DNA from: CAZWBR01 sp964404205
GTDB lineage: Bacteria > Bacteroidota > Bacteroidia > Bacteroidales > Prolixibacteraceae
Direction of reading: 5' to 3'
Length of the DNA: 20,152 nucleotides
Assembly (NCBI GenBank): GCA_964404205.1
Contig: CAYOJD010000057.1
Span: forward strand, 1-20,152
Position 1 is the first letter of the stretch. Each line of letters starts with the position of its first letter. The notes beneath the pieces are model-generated. The model saw nothing but the letters and a program-made list of their open reading frames with translations, made no database searches and was not told where the DNA came from. Below are positions 17,601 to 20,152 of this stretch, piece after piece. The translations under genes were made by a program, and so were the position numbers.

Positions 17601-17822
17601 GCCAGTCTCGGGTTTATCCCAATGGCTTTCAACTCGGGTCCCGGCTCCGAAGTGCAACGGCCGCTGGCAACCGTTGTGATTGGAGGATTGGTCACTTCGA
17701 CCATGCTAACCTTGATGGTTTTGCCAATCGTTTATTACTGGCTGGAAAAGAAGGAGCACAACAGCAATTCATCAACCGATAAAACAAATATCGACAACAG
17801 CCCCGGCGAAATTATTGATTGA
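14700..17822 (+). CDS. Heavy-metal RND efflux pump, CzcA-like
   Basis: This 1040-residue protein has the full length and duplicated architecture of RND pumps: twelve membrane segments and two large periplasmic loops. In the fourth helix the motif IDFGMVVDGSVVMVEN contains Asp395, Asp401 and Glu408, with the same spacing as the proton-relay residues of CzcA. FTQPIAMRVDELTSGVKSD in the second loop also marks the HME (heavy metal efflux) subfamily. The Met expected at the CusA-type copper site after this motif is not seen, so divalent cations such as Zn, Co, Cd or Ni are more likely than Cu or Ag, but this is inference. A His-rich loop (HDQHHDKD, 416-423) follows the motif helix. It is the third gene of the operon, 21 bp after the adaptor gene; no clear terminator follows. 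Confidence 0.95.
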   Translation: MLNKIIEFSVRQKYVALALVLLMAFAGVSSLLKLPINSLPDVTPVQVLVITKAGRYSPYDVEKLVSYPIETAMNGLPDVKQVRSISQFALSAVTVEFEEGTDIYFARQMVSQRLQSISDELPPDVSASQLGPISTALGEIYQYTVSGGNYSLSELREIQDWIIAPQLKIVKGVTEINSFGGFVKQYEVVVIPERLRTYNIGIKSIIDAIASNNSVSGGNYLEHNREQYIIRGFGQINRIDDIQNIIVTNINNKPIFIKDVAEIRLSSEIRQGGVSQDGKGEVVTGIVMMLRGGNGREVIQQIEEKITTINKNLPKGVTIEKFYDQSDLIDRTTGTISTNLLEGGFLVIAVLLLLLGEISGALIVAMVIPFSMLFAFIGMREFGLAANLMSLGAIDFGMVVDGSVVMVENIVHRLKHDQHHDKDSVIIKASQQVVRPIFYGVLIILMVYVPIMTFSGMEGILYRPMAITVAAAVLGSLLLALIFVPAISSIIMRKGVKVRRNYIIEFITPLYKANLTRYLEKKLFVGLSALVLFVLSLVIMSRLGSEFLPELDEGSILVEQVRMPSVTLDESLENANWLAGKLVANIPEIRTVVPKTGRSDLANDWMGVHQTDVWIVLKNPKEWRKGITKEDIIRQIEPFLKTEPGLVYNFTQPIAMRVDELTSGVKSDLAVKVFGEDLDELKRIGHAISDLVLKQQGTANHFVEEPIGQPYLTIEIDREAVASFGLNVDDVQMVIEAGIGGRIAGQLYEGQRRFNITVRYPEDIRSKLQDIQEVPVHLPNGNYIPLKRVSHIVAQEGPREIQRENGWRRLIVGINIQHIDIGTYVSNLQSAIGQEVKIPPGYFIEYGGTFENQQRAMNHLMLVVPLSLFIIIGLMYLNFGKIRYALMIFLNLPFALSGGVLFLWLRGMYLSISASIGFVALFGVAVLNGIVLIDHLNEMRKEGGPLRQMVIDGATDRLRPVLMTALVASLGFIPMAFNSGPGSEVQRPLATVVIGGLVTSTMLTLMVLPIVYYWLEKKEHNSNSSTDKTNIDNSPGEIID

Positions 17823-17851
17823 GAACGGGTTCAAATCAAGCTTGGTAACTT

Positions 17852-17881
17852 TTTGATAATGGCGAAAATTGGCTAATTTTG
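17852..17881 (+). promoter_or_regulatory. Bacteroides-type promoter of prfC
   Basis: TTTG at 17852-17855 and TAATTTTG at 17874-17881 match both consensus boxes exactly, with an 18-nt spacer. This is the best promoter in the window. Transcription would start near 17888. That excludes the upstream TTG (17879) as a start codon and supports ATG 17900 with a leader of about 12 nt. Confidence 0.7.
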
Positions 17882-17899
17882 CGCCCTCAAATCGTTGTC

Positions 17900-19474
17900 A
17901 TGCATTTCAAAGAAGAAATATTACGCCGCCGCACCTTCGGGATTGTCAGTCACCCCGATGCCGGTAAAACCACACTGACTGAAAAACTGCTGCTTTTCGG
18001 CGGGGCTATTCGCACTGCCGGAGCAGTAAAAAGCAATAAAATCAAGAAGGGAGCCACCTCCGACTTTATGGAGATTGAACGGCAACGCGGTATTTCGGTG
18101 GCAACATCGGTGATGGGGTTCGAATACGATGGCTACAAAATCAACATTCTCGATACACCCGGTCACCAGGATTTTCAGGAAGATACCTTCAGAACGCTTA
18201 CGGCTGTTGACAGTGTGATTATTGTTATTGATGCCGCCAAAGGGGTTGAGCCGCAAACCGAAAAACTGATGAACGTTTGCCGGATGCGTAAAACACCGGT
18301 GATTGTCTTTATCAACAAGATGGATCGCCCCTCGAACGACACCTTCGACCTGCTTGACGATATTGAAAAACAACTTTTGATAAAAGTACGACCGTTAAGT
18401 TGGCCCATCAACAATGGCCCCGACTTTAAAGGCGTTTACAATATTTTCGACCAGAGCCTGAGTCTTTTCAACCCCAATATCACCGAAATCGAGGAGGTGA
18501 TACAGTTTAAGGATGTCAACGACCCGGAACTGGATCGCTACATCGGGAAAGATGCCGATACCCTTCGCGAAGAGCTGGAGATGGTCGAGGGTGTTTATCC
18601 AGAATTCGACATCAACAGTTACCTGGCCGGAAATCTGGCACCTGTTTTTTTTGGGAGCGCCCTGTACAATTTCGGGGTGCAGGAGTTGCTCAATTCGTTT
18701 GTAAAAATTGCCCCTTCGCCGCGGCCTAAAATGTCGGAAGAGCGATTGGTCAATCCTGACGAAGAGAGCTTTACCGGCTTTGTCTTTAAAATCCATGCCA
18801 ATATCGACCCCAACCATCGGAGCAGAATTGCCTTCGTGAAAATTTGCTCCGGCCGGTTCGAACGAAACAAGAACTATCGGCATATCCGTCTGGAGAAAAC
18901 CTTCAAATACTCCTCGCCCACTGCTTTTATGGCCGATAAAAAAGAAGTTATCGATGAAGCATTTCCCGGAGATATCATCGGGATTCCCGATACCGGAAAC
19001 TTTGTGATTGGCGACACTGTAACAGAAGGAGAAATCCTTCACTACAAGGGAATCCCCTCCTTCTCGCCCGAGATTTTCCGTTATATCGAGAATGCCGACC
19101 CGATGAAATCGAAACAGTTGGCCAAAGGGATAGACCAGTTGATGGACGAAGGGGTGGCACAGCTCTTTACCAGTTCGCTGAACGGGCGTAAAATTATTGG
19201 AACAGTTGGGGCACTTCAGTTCGAAGTAATTGAGTACCGCTTGGAACATGAATATAGCGCCAAATGTCGCTGGGAGACACTCCCGCTTTACAAAGCCTGC
19301 TGGATTGAAAGCGAAGACCAGACGATGCTGGACGATTTTAAGAAGCGGAAATACAACAAAATGGCTACCGACAAGCAGGGACGTGATGTATTTCTGGCCG
19401 ATTCAGGCTTTATTTTGGATATGGCGCAACGCGATTTCCCAAAAATCAAGTTTCACTTTACATCAGAATTTTGA
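17900..19474 (+). CDS. prfC: Peptide chain release factor 3
   Basis: This 524-residue GTPase (E. coli RF3 has 529) recycles release factors RF1 and RF2 from the ribosome after termination. The GTP-binding motifs are intact: P-loop SHPDAGKTT at 17-25, DTPGH at 85-89 and NKMD at 139-142, and the region around RQRGISVATSVMGF is the switch I segment typical of RF3. The C-terminal domains III and IV follow, with the conserved VGALQFEVIEYRLEHEY. Start choice: ATG 17900, since the TTG seven codons earlier overlaps the -7 box. It has its own promoter and a hairpin terminator, so it is transcribed alone. Confidence 0.97.
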   Translation: MHFKEEILRRRTFGIVSHPDAGKTTLTEKLLLFGGAIRTAGAVKSNKIKKGATSDFMEIERQRGISVATSVMGFEYDGYKINILDTPGHQDFQEDTFRTLTAVDSVIIVIDAAKGVEPQTEKLMNVCRMRKTPVIVFINKMDRPSNDTFDLLDDIEKQLLIKVRPLSWPINNGPDFKGVYNIFDQSLSLFNPNITEIEEVIQFKDVNDPELDRYIGKDADTLREELEMVEGVYPEFDINSYLAGNLAPVFFGSALYNFGVQELLNSFVKIAPSPRPKMSEERLVNPDEESFTGFVFKIHANIDPNHRSRIAFVKICSGRFERNKNYRHIRLEKTFKYSSPTAFMADKKEVIDEAFPGDIIGIPDTGNFVIGDTVTEGEILHYKGIPSFSPEIFRYIENADPMKSKQLAKGIDQLMDEGVAQLFTSSLNGRKIIGTVGALQFEVIEYRLEHEYSAKCRWETLPLYKACWIESEDQTMLDDFKKRKYNKMATDKQGRDVFLADSGFILDMAQRDFPKIKFHFTSEF

Positions 19475-19479
19475 TACAG

Positions 19480-19502
19480 AGCCGGTTCTACACCGGCTTT
19501 TT
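19480..19502 (+). terminator. Rho-independent terminator of prfC
   Basis: AGCCGG (19480-19485) pairs with CCGGCT (19493-19498) around a 7-nt loop and runs into five Ts. It lies 5 bp after the prfC stop codon. Confidence 0.85.
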
Positions 19503-19572
19503 GATTTTGATTTGATTTCATATCCATTTTACTGTTTTAAAAGTATTTTTTACAAATATTTTACTCAAATCT

Positions 19573-19603
19573 ATTGGCTCTCGCCAAAATGTTGCTATTT
19601 TTG
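19573..19603 (+). promoter_or_regulatory. Promoter of the beta-galactosidase gene
   Basis: TATTTTTG at 19596-19603 is an exact -7 box, and ATTG at 19573-19576 matches three of four -33 positions with a 19-nt spacer. Transcription would start near 19610, about 33 nt before the ATG. There is no obvious operator. Confidence 0.55.
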
Positions 19604-19642
19604 CTTTTACCGTTTTCCATTACTAATTAACATCTCTAAAAA

Positions 19643-20152
19643 ATGAACCGTAAACTATTGCTGATGGGGACATTCGCATTGTTGATTGCAGGTGGCTGCA
19701 AGAGCAAATTCGAAAATGAGCCGTTCCCCGAAAAATCTCCCCGCGACTGGGAAAACCCGGCAGTGAACCAAATTAACCGTGAGCCGGTACACTCGACTTT
19801 TCTGCCTTACGACAACGAAGAAAAACTGGCAGCCAACGATTATGCCACATCGCCCTACTACCAATTGTTAAACGGAGAGTGGAAATTTAATCTGGTTACC
19901 ACTCCCGAACAGCGGCCATACTGGTTTTTCCGTAAAAACTACGACGACTCGGACTGGAAAACCATCGAAGTACCTTCGAATTGGGAATTGAAAGGATACG
20001 ACTATGCTATCTATAGCAATATTACCTATCCCCACCCGGTTACCCCTCCCCAAATTACCGGCGACCATAATCCGGTAGGCTCATACCGTACCTATTTCGA
20101 AACCCCAAAAGATTGGAAGGGAAAAGAGATTATCCTTCATTTTGGAGGTGTT
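19643..20152 (+). CDS. GH2 beta-galactosidase, lipoprotein, N-terminal part only
   Basis: An open frame of 170 codons runs from ATG 19643 to the window end without a stop, so only the first part of the gene is present. It begins with a lipoprotein signal (LIAGGC, Cys19). What follows fits the N-terminal jelly-roll sugar-binding domain of GH2 LacZ-type enzymes: WENPAVNQINREPVHSTFLP, LLNGEWKF, a WKTIEVPSNWELKGYD segment and GSYRTYFETPKDW. Full-length relatives have about 1000 or more residues; the catalytic glutamates lie outside the window. The enzyme would release galactose from beta-galactosides outside the cytoplasm. It has its own promoter after the prfC terminator. Confidence 0.93.
   Translation, partial: MNRKLLLMGTFALLIAGGCKSKFENEPFPEKSPRDWENPAVNQINREPVHSTFLPYDNEEKLAANDYATSPYYQLLNGEWKFNLVTTPEQRPYWFFRKNYDDSDWKTIEVPSNWELKGYDYAIYSNITYPHPVTPPQITGDHNPVGSYRTYFETPKDWKGKEIILHFGGV

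Noticed and set aside
17879..17899. TTG start for prfC
   Set aside because: The codon overlaps the -7 box of the prfC promoter.
18395..19249. 284-residue minus-strand ORF
   Set aside because: It lies wholly inside prfC, whose GTPase motifs are intact. It is a shadow frame without recognisable motifs.

Overview
The window reads as a piece of a Bacteroidota chromosome, most likely Bacteroidales. Evidence: TonB-dependent receptor of the beta-barrel family typical of the phylum, several lipoproteins, a DUF6266-like protein, weak or absent Shine-Dalgarno sequences, and several upstream regions carrying the Bacteroides-type -7 box TAnnTTTG (best before prfC and the beta-galactosidase gene). A 10-N gap at 1454-1463 shows that this is a draft scaffold. 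I cannot fix the genus from sequence alone.

Layout. 1-66: six exact copies of an 11-bp tandem repeat, then a promoter and a DUF6266-like gene (139-771). 913-3308 (minus): a TonB-dependent receptor gene broken by an in-frame TAA near its 5' end and by the scaffold gap. 3532-4434: EamA-type transporter. 4431-4570: twenty consecutive heptads filling the space between two convergent genes. 4580-5701 (minus): lipoprotein aldose 1-epimerase. 5942-8056: M3 zinc metallopeptidase lipoprotein, then a long hairpin terminator and a second, degenerate heptad array. 8224-8868 (minus): MarC family membrane protein. 9091-11116: a two-gene operon of a CHAP-type peptidoglycan hydrolase and a patatin-like phospholipase, overlapping by 8 bp. 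11156-11938 (minus): NIPSNAP-domain protein with a Tat-like leader. 12203-17822: a three-gene heavy-metal RND efflux operon (TolC-like channel, lipoprotein adaptor, CzcA-like pump). 17900-19474: peptide chain release factor 3. 19643 to the window end: the start of a lipoprotein GH2 beta-galactosidase.

How the genes work together. The three efflux genes clearly form one tripartite machine spanning both membranes. The CHAP and patatin genes are translationally coupled, and neither has a visible export signal, so one protein would attack peptidoglycan and the other phospholipid. This is the most interesting pairing here, but its role is unknown. The other genes are mostly single units: galactose mutarotation, peptide degradation, translation termination and beta-galactoside hydrolysis.

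The most unusual non-coding signals are the two 7-nt-periodic arrays, both lying between convergent gene ends, and the inverted repeats upstream of the metal efflux operon. I found no CRISPR, tRNA, rRNA, insertion sequence or integrase gene.
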